NCBI RefSeq assembly: GCF_000004195.4
Contig: NC_030677.2
Span: 57,418,222 to 57,482,221, forward strand
DNA length: 64,000 nucleotides
Source: Xenopus tropicalis
Taxonomy: Eukaryota; Chordata; Amphibia; Anura; Pipidae
Direction: 5' to 3'
Shown: positions 24,760 through 37,200 of the stretch, piece after piece
Numbering within the stretch: position 1 is the first letter of the stretch
How the letters are laid out: every line of letters starts with the position of its first letter
The notes under the pieces: generated by a model
Databases searched by the model: none
What the model was told of the DNA's origin: nothing
What the model saw: only the letters and a program-made list of their open reading frames with translations
Translations under genes and position numbers: made by a program

Positions 24760-25017
24760 TAGGGATGCACCAAACCCACTATTTTGGATTTGGCTGCACC
24801 CGCGAACCCAGTCCGACGGATTCGACCAAATACCGAACCAAATTAGCATATACTGATTAAACCTTCTGGATGCTAATTAGCACATACTAATTTATTCGGA
24901 TTCGCTTTGGCCCGGGGCCATTGATTCGGCCAAAACCGAATACTTAAAAAAAAAAAAAAAAAGAAGGCTGGATTCGACCCGAATCCCGAACTAAATCCGG
25001 GCTTTGATGCATCCCCA
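24760..25017. mobile_element. TAGGGATGCACC-ended repeat
   Basis: TAGGGATGCACCAAACCCAC on the left and GATGCATCCCCA on the right are inverted. The interior is rich in GGATTCG / CGAATCC motifs (CCGACGGATTCGACC, TCGACCCGAATCCCG). It is a familiar vertebrate repeat type. A degraded left part of another copy is near 39904-39985. Confidence 0.7.
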
Positions 25018-25212
25018 ATTAATTAAACCCAATAGGAGTGTTTTGCCTCCAATAAGGATTCATTATATATTAGCTGGCATAAGTACAAACTGCTGTTTTA
25101 TTATTACAGAGAAAACAAAATCATTTTTAAAATTAGAATTATTTGCTTATAATGGTGTCTATAGGAGATGGCGTTACTGTAATTCAGAGGTTTCTGGATC
25201 CCATACCTGTAT
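25018..25212. mobile_element. partial CAGGTATGGGATCC-ended MITE
   Basis: It matches the right 60 percent of the 48062-48391 element (inverse orientation) through AAACCCAATAGGAGTGTTTT to GGATCCCATACCTGTA. Its missing left third ends where the preceding repeat ends. Confidence 0.7.
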
Positions 25213-27554
25213 AAGCATTGGCTGGATGTCCCTGACACTGGAGAGCAGAACTAGGAATTACGAACTCCTTGGAAGAGGAAAACTAAGGTTTCCCTAAAAA
25301 GACATCACAAGAACTACAACACCCAGTAAAAGCAGTCTTTACAGGCACAATGACCCCTCCAAAGGCCCTTACAAAAGCCAACTGGTCATCAAATATATGT
25401 GCCAAAGGGAATGCAAATAGCACAGTGTTTCTGTATGTCAAACAGAAAACTCTCTCAATAGAAAAGAAAATGTCTTCAACCTAGCAAGAAAGGGAAAAAT
25501 GACCCTCATACAAAATAAAAATGTAACTACCTCTTTCAGGTAATATCTATAGAAGACTGCAAATCAGAAAGATTTTATAGCAGTTACAGTGGATATTAGC
25601 GGAGTGACAGAAGACATAATATAAAGATATGGTAATCCATTTTTTGCTCAGATATACCATAGCAATTATCCACAACAATCTTGTTCCACTCAGAGGACCA
25701 CATTCTTTATTTCAAAAACCTGCCATTTACCGTTGAAACATGATAAAGTTAGGAATATTCAGTTTAAAACACCTTTTACCACAACTAAGAGGATTATGTG
25801 CTTAAATGTAATCATAGACCCCATTATTTAGCTCACGCAGTGGGCTGTATAGTTTAATATGTGCTTTTGTTAACATTCCTAATTTTAACTCTTGTAAGAA
25901 GACTTAAAAAAGTAGAACAAATTGAAAAAGTATAGTGCAAAAAAGATTCTTTCCATTTCTGATATGGCAACCTGTGGTTGGCATTAAGTTAGCACTGGTT
26001 AGAGGAGGAAAGTAAGCAAGTGAATGACTGATAATGGAAGTGGCAAACTAGTGGCCGTGGTGGTGTTGTGGGGAGGTTGGGCAGGAGTGAGCAACCAACG
26101 GGGGGAAGTAAGCAGGGAGGGCAGCACTGCCTTCAACAAATCAATAACAATACAGTAAAACTGACCTAAAGGTGCTAATTACAGTAGGTACAAAAGTCTT
26201 CCACACTACTATGATAGCTCTACTAACCATATAACACCCCCCCACTTTCTAAAAAGCAAAATAGTTTCTAGGATTAAATATTGGCACACTAAATTAGTAA
26301 CAGTAAACATGGGGTTTCCCTTCCTGTACTAAACGAAGAGCAGGGAAATAATACAGGCTTGCCTGGGCAGCTTTTAGTTACAGGAATAGACTGGGCCAGG
26401 TGTTCTTTAATGTTTCTCAAGATGCAAATGAAGTCCAGATCATCCTACCAGATATGGATTTCAGACAAAATATTCTTGTAAGCAGTATGAAATGAACTGG
26501 CAAAGCTATCAATTTGCACTGCGTGGGAATCCAAATAGTCCAAGGGGAATGCCTGTCTGTTATGGGGGAAAACCCATCAGTAAAACATAATTCCCCAGTA
26601 TGCCACTGGCTAATGAAAGAATTTGTCTCCTTTCCCTGAAAAGATTAACGCAGGGACATAAAAAAAGCAGCTCTAATGCTTTTGTTAAACTACATCTACC
26701 AACACACTCTAACAGCATAGCTTCTAACAGTGCCTGACTTCCACAATTAGCTGGTAACATTTATTAATATAATAGTGGAAAAGGGAAAAATAACTAAATA
26801 TGCCAATTAATTTGAAACAATTAGAATTAATGTAAGTCTGATAGTCCTTCGTTTGATTCCATTTACATTTCCTGATATCTAAAAGATTTGTTTAAGGAAA
26901 CTGCACCTGGGTGTCTTATATTACATAATTCAAACAAATAGTTTTGGAGGGCACACCACAATTGCTAAAGCAGAAATAGCTGGCTTTAAACCAAAGACAG
27001 CAAAAAGAAGAAAAAAGGGTGCAAATGAGAATCTGTTCCCCAAGCCCACCTCAATGCACACCTAGTAACCACAAAAAGGCAGCAAATGGTATGTTTAACA
27101 TATAATGCTCTTTATAAATATTCACAAAACAGTAAATACAATTACAATGCATAATATTACATACCAACAGTTGGACAAAATGTAATAAACAGAAAAAGCA
27201 GACACGTGTGGATTGAGAAAACCCCAACATTTCGGAACACAGTCCTTTATCAAGGGGATTCTGATGTGCAGGCATTCTATGCAAGTTTAAATACCCATAA
27301 GACACACCTCGCTTGGTACTGCAAGCACGCGAAAAAAGCGAGTGACGTCACTTCTGTTGTCATTTCCGCTGATTTCAGCATTAAAGACGCGGTAAAAAAA
27401 TAGTCAAATAGTCGCGCGTCAGGCATATTGAAAAAAGCTGAAAACATAGTTTCTAACTAACACACAACAAGGGTGCCATACAAATACTTTATACAAAAAT
27501 ATAACTTCTAGCAGTTACCAATAACATTACCAATACACAATGTATATTATTCCA

Positions 27555-27693
27555 CATAGTGAAAGTTACACATCATATCTAAATATTGGGGACAGAACAT
27601 TTTCGAATCTCTCTATATTGAAAAAGATTTTTGACTCTATGTTGAAAATGTTCTGTCCCCAATATTTAGATATGATGTGTAACTTTCACTATG
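27555..27693. repeat. perfect 50-bp inverted repeat with 39-bp loop
   Basis: The arms at 27555-27604 and 27644-27693 are exact complements (starting CATAGTGAAAGTTACACATC). The loop is 27605-27643. It lies within the inverted locus. Confidence 0.95.
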
Positions 27694-27764
27694 CGACTAT
27701 TCTGACGCATGACAAATTTTTACCGCGTTAAACATACCATTTGCTGCCTTTTTGTGGTTACTAG

Positions 27765-28206
27765 GGGGCTGATTTACTTACCCACGAACGGGTCGAATGG
27801 AGTCCGATTGCGTTTTTTTCGTAATGATCGGTACTTTGCGATTTTTTCGGATTCTTTACGAATTTTTCGGATCCAATACGATTTTTGCGTAAAAACGCGA
27901 GTTTTCCTATCCATTACGAAAGTTGCGTAAAAAGTTGCGCATTTTGCGTAGCGTTAAAACTTACGCGAAAAGTTGCGCATTTTTCGTAGCGTTAAGTTTT
28001 AACGCTACGAAAAATGCGCAACTTTTTGCGTAAGTTTTAACGCTACGCAAAATGCGCAACTTTTTACGCAACTTTCGTAATGGATACGAAAAATTCGTAC
28101 AGAATCAGAAAAAATCGCAAAACATACGAAAAAGTCGCAAAATATTCGTTTTGAAGTCGGAACTTTTCCAATTCGGGTCGGATTCGTGGGTTAGTAAATC
28201 AGCCCC
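27765..28206. mobile_element. CpG-rich foldback MITE with TAG target duplication
   Basis: GGGGCTGATTTACTTACCC on the left and TTAGTAAATCAGCCCC on the right, flanked by TAG on both sides (27762-27764 and 28207-28209). The interior is a near-perfect long palindrome of AGTTGCGCATTTTGCG / CGTAGCGTTAAAACTTACGC blocks centred near 27994. The 3-bp TAG duplication is confirmed by two unoccupied copies of the same target in the window (28354-28356 and, inverted, 27057-27059). Confidence 0.9.
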
Positions 28207-29451
28207 TAGGTGTGCATTGAGTAATTTTACCCCTATATGAGCTTGGGGAACAGATTCTCATTTGCACCTTTTTTTTTTTCTTTTAGCCGTCTTTGTTTTA
28301 AAGCCAGCTAGCATTAAATGTTAAACATACCATTTGCTGCCTTTTTGTGGGTACTAGGTGTGCATTGAGTAATTGATTGATTTGTCTTATATTACATAAT
28401 CACATTTGTGTGCTTGATAGGTATGTATTATGAAGCATTTTTAAACTTTTTGTCCATACTCCTACAGCTCTGTGACATTTGATCAGATAATAGGTCAGTT
28501 CTAGTTGTATATGTATAAAGCATGACTGCACTGGGTCCCCTGGGTAAATTGGGTCAACTGCAGGCCTAATATTATTTTGTATGGAGTACCTGAACACTTT
28601 TCCAGAGCAATTATGTTTTTTCGATCACGGAATATCTTTTACTGCACACTATGACACACAACATACAAATGAATAAAAGTTTTACCTACACATTTTTGGA
28701 ATACAACCAACTTGACAGATGTGAAGGAATTACAATTACAGGTCAAGCTAGGAATCTGTGCTATTCTACATGGTTTGAACTCCCATATATTTTAAACAGG
28801 GAGACTCATAAATCTTATGTAGCTGTGGGCTCTTTGCAGCCTTGTTGGAGAACCTTTTCCAAGTACAGTATAAATTGACATGCAATATCCAACTACACAA
28901 AAGCCTGACACATTGGGTTTTTCTGAGCTCAGTACTGTGGAATCAAAATTGTTATGGTTTAAAAATTGTACAGAAAAGAGATTAGTTAAACGTGTACCTA
29001 TAATCCCTGTCTCCATATGCTTTCCTTTTGGGCAGCTGAATAAAGTGTTAGTGGGTGTTATAGCAGAAAAAAAGAAATTACAAATAGGTAAAGCAAGAAT
29101 AGTTTGAATTTCAAAGTACTTGAAAAGTAATGCTTACATAAAAGTCAGACCTGGCATGCAAAATCAGCTATTTTGGTGTCTTTGTGTCTGTAATTGTTGT
29201 TTTTTTTATATTGTTCTAAAGCAGATTAAATTAAATTGAATGTTTGCTTATGTAAGTTTAGATTTCGGTACTGATAAGGTAAATAAAGAAGCTAAGGCAC
29301 AATTAAACCAGCTGTTAAAACTATTATCTTTTCATTATAGAAAGAGTATTGAAAATATGAAAGGAGTAGTACCATGTGGATTATGTAGGAGCATTTTTGC
29401 TACATAATAAATAGGAAATAGTCAAAGAAAAACCAGCAAGGGGAAATACAG

Positions 29452-29798
29452 TAAAGGTGGCCATACACGTGGCGATCCGACGATGTTTCGTACGACCATC
29501 GGTCGCACGAAACATCGTAAGATCCGCCACACACCATTCAGGGCTGAATCGGCAGGTAAGGAGGTAGAAACAATAGGATTTCTACCTCCTTCTGCCGATT
29601 CAGCTCTGAAGGGAGAATTTTGGTCAGGCGCCTTCTATGGCGCCCGATCAAAATTTTCAAACTTGTCCGATCGGCGAGTCGTCCGATATCGGCAGCTTCC
29701 TGCGATATCGGTCGACTCGCCGACATGCCATACACGCACCGATTATCGTACGAAACGAGGTTTCGTACGATAATATCGGTGCGTGTATGGCCACCTTA
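29452..29798. mobile_element. CATACACG-ended foldback MITE, CGTACGA subtype
   Basis: TAAAGGTGGCCATACACGTG on the left and CGTGTATGGCCACCTTA on the right. The arms contain TTTCGTACGA / TCGTACGAAAC and a GAGTCG...CGACTCGCCGA pair. It is a different family from 10418 but has a similar terminus. Confidence 0.85.
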
Positions 29799-29851
29799 AG
29801 AATGGTATAGGAATGGTTCACCTTTTTTTTTTGTTTTGTTTATATATACTG

Positions 29852-30056
29852 CAGGTATGGATCTATTTTCCATAGTCAAATTAACCAGAAAGCTTGGATT
29901 TAGTAGAAGGCCAGCTCTCACAGACTCCATTTTAAAAAAAATCTTGTTTTTATTTATTTTTTATTTTTGAATTATTTTCTCTTTGGCTGGTAACTAAGCC
30001 ACATAAATCCATGTTGTGACCAATCCTATTGGACTAATACATCCTGTTTAATGGTT
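29852..30056. mobile_element. diverged CAGGTATGGATC repeat
   Basis: It begins GCAGGTATGGATCTATTTTC and passes GACTCCATTTTAA and CCAATCCTATTGGAC, in the same motif order as the 48062-48391 MITE. Heavily decayed. Confidence 0.5.
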
Positions 30057-30324
30057 TTTAATAGCCTTAAGTTATGAAGCTTAAAACCTATGGAAAGACC
30101 TTTTACAAGCTGATATATTTTACTGCACATGTATGACCTGTATACATATATTTATTGTATGGCTGTATGGACCCGTGTCCTGACAAGTCACCTGCAAAAT
30201 TCAGCTAAGGGCATTATAAAAACAATATGCAACTGATTGGTTTCATTAAGGCCAACTAGCAACACTGTTGGTTTTCTTTGGAACTTAAATCACCATAAGT
30301 AAAATCACTATCAGTGGCCCTAGA

Positions 30325-30544
30325 GCAGTGGTTTTTAGACAATTTCAATTCAATCACCTTTGGGGTTCAACCTCTGGTAAGGGTAGACTTTTAATAAAAT
30401 TATATATTTGAAAACAGTGCTATGTCTGCCAATCATCAAGTGTCCCACAAATCTTACCCAACACAACTAAGAGAAGAAACAGCTATGCTTCTTAAAGCCA
30501 CCCCTAGATGGCGTTTTTAGCATAAGCAATCCAAGACACTGCTC
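30325..30544. mobile_element. possible hAT-like repeat
   Basis: It starts CAGTGGTTTTTAGAC and ends AGACACTG, which would be inverted CAGTG-type ends. I see no matching 8-bp duplication, so the call is tentative. Confidence 0.35.
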
Positions 30545-32455
30545 TAAGCTACCCCATTGGGCCTTACGTTAGCGAGAAATGCTAATCCGCTTCCGTCTGT
30601 TCCAACATCAGTGTGCACTGACAGACATGGCATTGGACTGTTAGTGCATAGATCCGGCAAGAAATGCATACTTTCAAGTTTCTGCACCAATATCCGCAAA
30701 AGGAAGTAGATGTGGAAAATGGCAGGTGTCAGGTGGCCATAAACATCATGAGGACAATAGCGCCTCAACACCAACCTTCAGACCGCAGATTTAATTGTTT
30801 CAGTTCTTGTCAACTCAACTCATGCGCCACGGCACTGGCGCAAAGACAGTTGCCAAAGGAAGTCCCAATACCCACAGGTGACAAAATGCCTAAAGAAACC
30901 TATGAACCGATAAAACATGTAAGTGGTTTAGTGACTTCAGTGCTTTTAAACCTTTAGGTGTTTTCAGGCGTTTTGATATTCCCAGGATATCACACTCCTT
31001 GAAAGCCCAGAATATATGCAGGAAAGAACACAGAAGTACATACATGTAGTTGCATGGTACATTTGTATTGAGATTTTAGCCCATATTACACTGGAGCTTC
31101 ATTCTCTAAGAAATCTAAGCACTTCAGCTCAGAACAACCACCGTCATCATTTGCAAAACAGATTTTTATCTCCAGATTTCTGAATGTTACAGTACTGATT
31201 ATGGCCACACCTTTGCACATCAGATAATAAAGTAACTGTATTTCTGCCACAGGAACCAATTTAATTCTCGACCTTGGTCGCACTGGTAATAATAGTCTCT
31301 CTCTCCTGCACACCCTCTACAATGCTTCTGCATTTTCATATATCGTCATAATAGAAAGCTTTTCATTCTAGAAAAGAAGCCAGTGCACAAGGTCACGAAC
31401 AATCTCTAAAAAAAACTACTTGCTAAAATCTTTCTTGGTTGTGCAGAGAATGTACTGGAAAAGGAGAATAAACAACCTTAAAATTAAGTTTTCATTTCTC
31501 CTGTATTTATTCTACTTTTTATTCTATTTAATGATTTAAAGAAAAAAAAATTATCTTCTGCCTTAATGCTGTAAAGTGACTTATTGCTTAGTGATGAATG
31601 AGCCACTACACTAACTCTCAAAAGGTAAGTGGGAAATAAGGAACATTTCTATCTAAAGTGAAGTGCTTTTTATTTAGTGTCTGTGCTACAATGGCATTGC
31701 CTTATGCTTTACAGGTTGGACATTGCTAGCAGAATTGCATTTCATTAGAAATTTACCCAACAAATGCTACAACTGCTGCAGTATTGTCTTTCATGTGGAT
31801 CATGGATCTAGTGAAGATCAATATTTATCATGGCAATAGCAGAATACTATAGCAATATTAACATAAAAAGCTTGTTTGTCCCTGAAATTAATGTGCATGG
31901 TAAATGCAGTGTTTACTTTTTCTATAGGCCTTGTTGTTATTACTCATGGGTCTATCAGTTATTTTCCAGTCATGTAACTGTAGCTCAATCTTACCCCCTC
32001 AAATAAAAAAAGTTCAGTGATCTTTTGTTGTCTGATATTGCAGCCTGGATTATTGAAAAGAAATGAGTGGTGCAGAGTGAAACTATTGTGAGGAGCAAGG
32101 AACGAGATTTGACACAAAAACTAATAAGAGTGGTCTTACTCACAACTGCAGGGAAACGTGCAAGCTGGTCACTGTGCTTGCAGATGTAAAGAAGCCTTAT
32201 TTTATCATCTATATTTTATGCCTTATTTGTATAGAGCCAACATACTGGCCAAAAGGCAAGAAAAACCAACATTTCCAAATGTCTGTCTAGATTGAAAGAC
32301 CACTGTTTCAAATGATACCCATGGCCCAGCAAAAATAGCATCAGTCTAAAAAAAAAACAAAGAGCAGACTGACTGACCATCTGACTCCATGTGTGGCTAG
32401 CATTGGTTATATTTTCATGTCTAAATAGAACATTTTAGTGGATAATAACACTTAC

Positions 32456-32618
32456 TCTGAAGCAGACCAGTCCACCAGGCCACCAATGCTTGCCATTATG
32501 TGATTCCTCTCGTCAGCAGTTGCGTTTGTGTGTGGTGTGGTAGGGGTGAGTGATTGAGGAGAAAGTGAATCTGTGCTCCCAGTAGGTGTATCCTCTCTTG
32601 GGGTGAGGTTCATGTCAG
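32456..32618 (-). CDS. arhgap10: arhgap10 exon: Ser/Thr/Pro-rich linker
   Basis: This exon of 163 bp encodes DMNLTPREDTPTGSTDSLSP and QSLTPTTPHTNATADERNHI, then MASIGGLVDWSAS. The EDTPT-xxS-x-DSLS pattern is shared with the ARHGAP10 linker of mammals. The segment is low-complexity, rich in S/T-P pairs that could be proline-directed phosphorylation sites (inference). The acceptor is TTTTTCTTTCAG and the donor GTAAGTG on the minus strand. It enters in phase with two bases (CT) and leaves with GA, and the neighbours complete these to Thr and Glu. It lies between introns of 15.1 kb (upstream) and 11.5 kb (downstream), the two longest in the window. Confidence 0.9.
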
Positions 32619-33362
32619 CTGAAAGAAAAACAAGCATTTTTTTGACTGCCTGTTATAGAGTAAATAGCCAGAATATAGCATAGCCACTCTTTGAATTTAG
32701 ACTTACAGAATGTGGAATATGGGCACATTCTATTGTCCTGACTTTGTAATACTACATTATACACAAGTGTGTACCCTGATCAATGCAAATATAACAAACT
32801 AGTAAAGTTGGAAAAATAATGGCATTTAGTATACCGGTTCACACTGCATTTTAGAAGATATGATCACAATGGTCAATTTTCACCTCTTTGGAGGCTTTGG
32901 ATGATATCAAATCTGCCCAATACACCTGCCCCACTCACTGGGTGACACAAAAGCCAAATGGTCAAAGTGATCTGTAAAGGTGAACTGCAGTGCTTTCAAA
33001 CAGCTTGGATAAGAGAAGCCACCACTTTCAAGGAACAAAAATACAGATTTTATCAGAATAAATGGGATGTTTAAACATTTGTATATTACTGGATTTATTA
33101 ACTGAAACATAACATTTAAATCACCAAAAACACATGAGTATTCCTTTAAGGCATTTGGCTACTACTTTGAGACTTGCCTTGTTTATTTGTTTAATTAAAA
33201 CGACAGTAACCAAGAAGCACAATATGTAAAGTGCCCAAAATATAATCATCTGAAACCAACCTAGCAGAACTATGCACAAAGGGTTTTGTTGATTAAACTG
33301 TATCAAAACAATTCACACAGTCCAGTTTTACTAGTTTCCCACATTCCTTTTCACAACATTTA

Positions 33363-33630
33363 TAAGATCGGTTATCTGCAAACCCATTATCCAGAAAGCT
33401 CCAAATTATGGGAAGGGCATCTCGCATAGACTCTATTGTTATCAAATAATTCAGATTTTTAAAAATGATTCCCTTTCTCTCTGTAGAAATAACACAGTAC
33501 CTTGTACTTGATCCTAACTTGGATGTTATTAATACTTACTGGAGGCAAAATAAACCTACTGGATTTATTTAATGTTTAAATGATTTTTAAGTTGATTTTT
33601 AAAAGTATGGAGATCCCTATTACAAAAGAC
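33363..33630. mobile_element. partial CAGGTATGGGATCC-family MITE
   Basis: It follows the motif order of the 48062 copy: GGTTATCTGCAAACCCATTA, AGACTCTATTGTTATC, CAGTACCTTGTACTTGATCC, TGGAGATCCC. Both termini are eroded. Confidence 0.65.
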
Positions 33631-33957
33631 AATGAAGTGCCAAAATGCCTTTCTTTCTTCTTTAAAGGTATACATCTGCCAGAATAAAAAGTATTTTCTA
33701 GTTTTGTCCTAAAAATGTGTACTATTGTCTAAAGTGGTGGGGAAGACATTCTACTTTACTGCTGGGAAAATTACTGCTACTTTTTTATTTTTGCATTGCT
33801 TTTTTCCTTTCTAGAAAACAGCATAAGCCTTAATTTGCTTTATTTTAAGGGTTCTAGACAAGGTTCTGTGTCCCCTTCAGACATAACAAAGCAGGATGAA
33901 TTACTGTTTGTTGGAGTGGCTTGCTAACATTTATTACACACCTGCTTGGAATGCCTG

Positions 33958-34215
33958 AGGGACAGTTCACCTTAAAATAACTTTTTAGTATGTCAAAGGC
34001 AGATCTCTAAGACAATTTGCAACTTTTTTTTTACATTTTTTGCATCTCTTAGGCTGAGGAATTATAACTGCAATCTGTTTGCTAAATTACCCAAGAAAAC
34101 AGGCAGCAGTCTGGAAGTCAGAATGGAAGATAAACAGCAGAGAATATGAAAGAGTGTAAAAGAGGGGTTGTTGGAGGTCAGTGACCCACAATAAAATAAC
34201 AGCTTTTCCAGTTGC
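33958..34215. mobile_element. partial GTTCACCTTAAAATAAC repeat
   Basis: It starts GGGACAGTTCACCTTAAAAT and continues through TATAACTGCAATCTG, GCAGCAGTCTGGAAGTC and GGTCAGTGACCC. It resembles the left end of the 16805 family. No right terminus was found. Confidence 0.5.
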
Positions 34216-37200
34216 AGGGTGGAAATAGACCTAACAAGAAGTCTAATAATTTAGCCATATAAAATATAATTAGGAACAATAGGCTGCACTAAAAACTACT
34301 CAACCTATTGCTTTAGGAATAATCAAATAAATGTATATAGTGGCACCCTTATTAAAAATAATGAAATGAAACTGGCCTTACAGAATAAATGTCCAAAAAA
34401 AATCATGTTGTCAGTTGCAATAAGTTTGCTTTATTTAAACAATAACAAAATAGCAAAATTAATAGCAAGGGTCCACCTAGTGGCCTAATTATCAACAGTG
34501 AATAAATAGTTTAGCACATGTTGTCATGGGAGAATTCCACAAATCTTCTTTGCCAAACTGTGTCAAACTATTTACTCTTTCATAAATATGCCCTAGTGTA
34601 TGTTTTTCCTTTACCACCTTAGCCCCACACCTTCCCAAACATAATGTAAGTCTGCCGTAATTAAGAATAATTGGGAGGGATGGACAAAATAAAGTGCACA
34701 AATAAGGAAAGTTTGCTTTTCTTAATAAACACAGGAACTTTACATTAATATCAACATCTTTTTGCAGATCTGTGATGAGCAGAATCCTGACAAGGTATGC
34801 AAATACCTATTCACTAACAATGAATTTAAAATATTAGACTACAAACTATAATGCATAAATTGTGAGACTCTAGGCAATTAAACTGGCTGCAATTCTCATG
34901 GTGCTTATATCACATGCTGATGAAGATCATCATCTTAAGCCTCTCATTGGAAAATGTCACAGATATCAATTTGTTTGCTGGCATTATTATCCCCCCCCCC
35001 ACACTGTTAAGGCCATGTTAGAAAAAGCATATCAGATTCACTCTGAAGTTAAAGTTTCTCAGCCCTGCCAGAGCAATGTTACTCTGGAAAATAACACTTG
35101 CCACAAAAATAAGAAAGGGAAAAAATGAGGTCATCTGGGGAGAAGATTCTTTTTCTGAAAAGGAATATGACCATTTGGGAAAGAACTTCATTAATCACAG
35201 TGAAAACCTCCGAGAGACAGAGCAGAGGCGAAAATCTAGAATAATTTAGAAATGCCAGCAATGGTTGTTATTTTGCAGGTGGTCTGTGCCAGGGACAGAC
35301 AGGTGGTTCTGTAGGGATCCTTCTTACTGACCCAGATACTACAAATTTGGGTCAATCTAATAGAAAAGCACTTGACCTTGCACAGCCCTACCATCCGCAG
35401 CACAATAAAATAGGTTTGCACTGAGCAGTATAAGCAGTTGTATTTATATGCAGAATTACAGTATGACACACATCACTTCACTTACAAATATCACTCACTA
35501 CTGATTTTTGGCAATGAGCACAGCACACATACAGTAGAACCCAGATTCTATGTTTGCCAAGGGACCGCAAATTACCGCTTTGTCAGTTCTGGGAAAACAT
35601 AAAATCTGTGTTTCAGTAAATACAAAGGTGACATGACTAACAAAGGATAGAAAACAAGTTTACAAGGCCATAAAAATTACAATACTAAAGGCAAGTGCTT
35701 TAATACAGGTCATATATGGAGGATCCTAATAGGTTTCTAATTATTACTGTACTCATGTTTTAATTAATCATGTGACAAATGAAGTTACTGAGCACTGTAA
35801 CTTATGCCATTACTAAGCACTATTTATTCAGAGAATACTGCATCTGTATAATATATGGCTATTATAAGTCACTGGGAAGTTCCAGGACCATAGAAAGGTG
35901 ATTTCTAAAATCATTATTTTATAACAGGGGGTCATTTTTTATGCATTTATTTACAATACAAAAGTTTTAGGGAGTTATGTGACAGAAATATATCAACAAG
36001 CACCTATATTTGTTGATTAAATTACTAAGCACCATCTATATGTATTCTACAGAATATTTCTGTCCTGTGTATGATTATTATATATTTTACAGATTATTCA
36101 AAGCTTTTGTCTCTTATCACTTTATATATGCCTGGCACAACAAATATTCCTAGTGAGGAAATGAAAGTCAGGAATATAAAGTGTTTCTATTCAGCAGCAC
36201 AATTTTGGAGTAAATAATATCATGCCGTGTTTCCTATATTTCAGTGGGGAATATATTTCTATAGATTTTCTGCATTCCTATATATTTTGAGAACCTTGCG
36301 CTCAGGGGACCAAGACCAATTTATTTGGTTATTCATTTTCTCGTTTGAATGCAAGCTCCAAAAAAATGTTCTCATTCGGTTTCATAGGATGCAGCTTTAT
36401 AAATGAATCTTTAGTGCCACAACAGCTCCAAGACAAACATTTTATGTGAAAAGAAAAGCTACTCCTATTAAAGTGGTTTGTGCCATATATTTTCGAAAAT
36501 ATCCACGTGGGTATTCTATTCCACAAAGCTAGCAGCATAGAAATATGCAGTTTCAATTTGGCTCTTTGTTAACTCCCTTCTAACCACTTGTATTGTGGCC
36601 TGCCACATAATTTAATAAACATAACAACAGTTTTCCCATGAAAAACACTGCAAAATTCCAACAAGAAGTCTCTTTAGGGGTTTGAAATGGCCCAGTGTGG
36701 CTGGGAGCTTGCACTTACCAGTACTGGTGATGGAGTGGTTTCTCCAATTACAAAATCTATATGAATAACTGGCTAAACAAAGGCATATACTGATTCAGAA
36801 TTATTCTCACTGGAGTCTACAGATGAAAAGTTTGAAAGTATACAAATTATGTTACATTTAGAAATGCAGTTATTGGCTCACAGCAGCATTTAACGGGACA
36901 CGGCTATCCTAAGCTTCATTTATTAATATAGTACACCAGGCTTTACCATGACTAATAAGTAATAAGTTACACTGTGCTTTACCAGAATTTTATGACAAAC
37001 AGGGGTAATGCAAAAAACGAACAAACAAGAGTTATGGAATAAAAGAGCAGGATCTAAAGGCACTGCTCCGAGGAGCCAACTGAGGAAGAATGTTCTGCAG
37101 AAAGCACAGAGGTCAACAAAAGAAATGCATTTGATGAAACAAGAGCTTTGCCTGCCGACAGTGAAACCATCTGAGCGTGCAGAGAGAAAGGCTACATGTT

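Larger units (their letters stand above)
26912..28400. mobile_element. 1.45-kb inverted/duplicated locus flanked by an 18-bp direct repeat
   Basis: The 18-mer TGTCTTATATTACATAAT occurs at 26912-26929 and 28383-28400. Between them, a segment (CTGTTCCCCAAGC, then TGCACACCTAGTAACC, then AAGGCAGCAAATGGTATG) at 26990-27100 recurs inverted at 27728-28300. Part of it recurs again at 28320-28366. The span contains a 50-bp-arm hairpin and an inserted MITE. I do not recognise the parent element. Confidence 0.75.
20921..32455 (-). other. arhgap10 intron, 11.5 kb
   Basis: The intron holds the hAT-like element at 21239-22074, a T2-type MITE (24202-24603), an adjoining pair of repeats (24760-25212), the composite inverted locus 26912-28400 and a CATACACG-ended element (29452-29798). 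Between them, 22100-24200, 25220-26900 and 30900-32450 are AT-rich with nothing recognised. The stretch 30550-30900 is GC-richer and could be an old repeat. Confidence 0.8.

Noticed and set aside
30544..30957. Overlapping frames in a GC-richer stretch, considered as an exon cluster
   Set aside because: No conserved motif, no fit to the arhgap10 frame between the exons at 20753 and 32456, and those two already join correctly without it.
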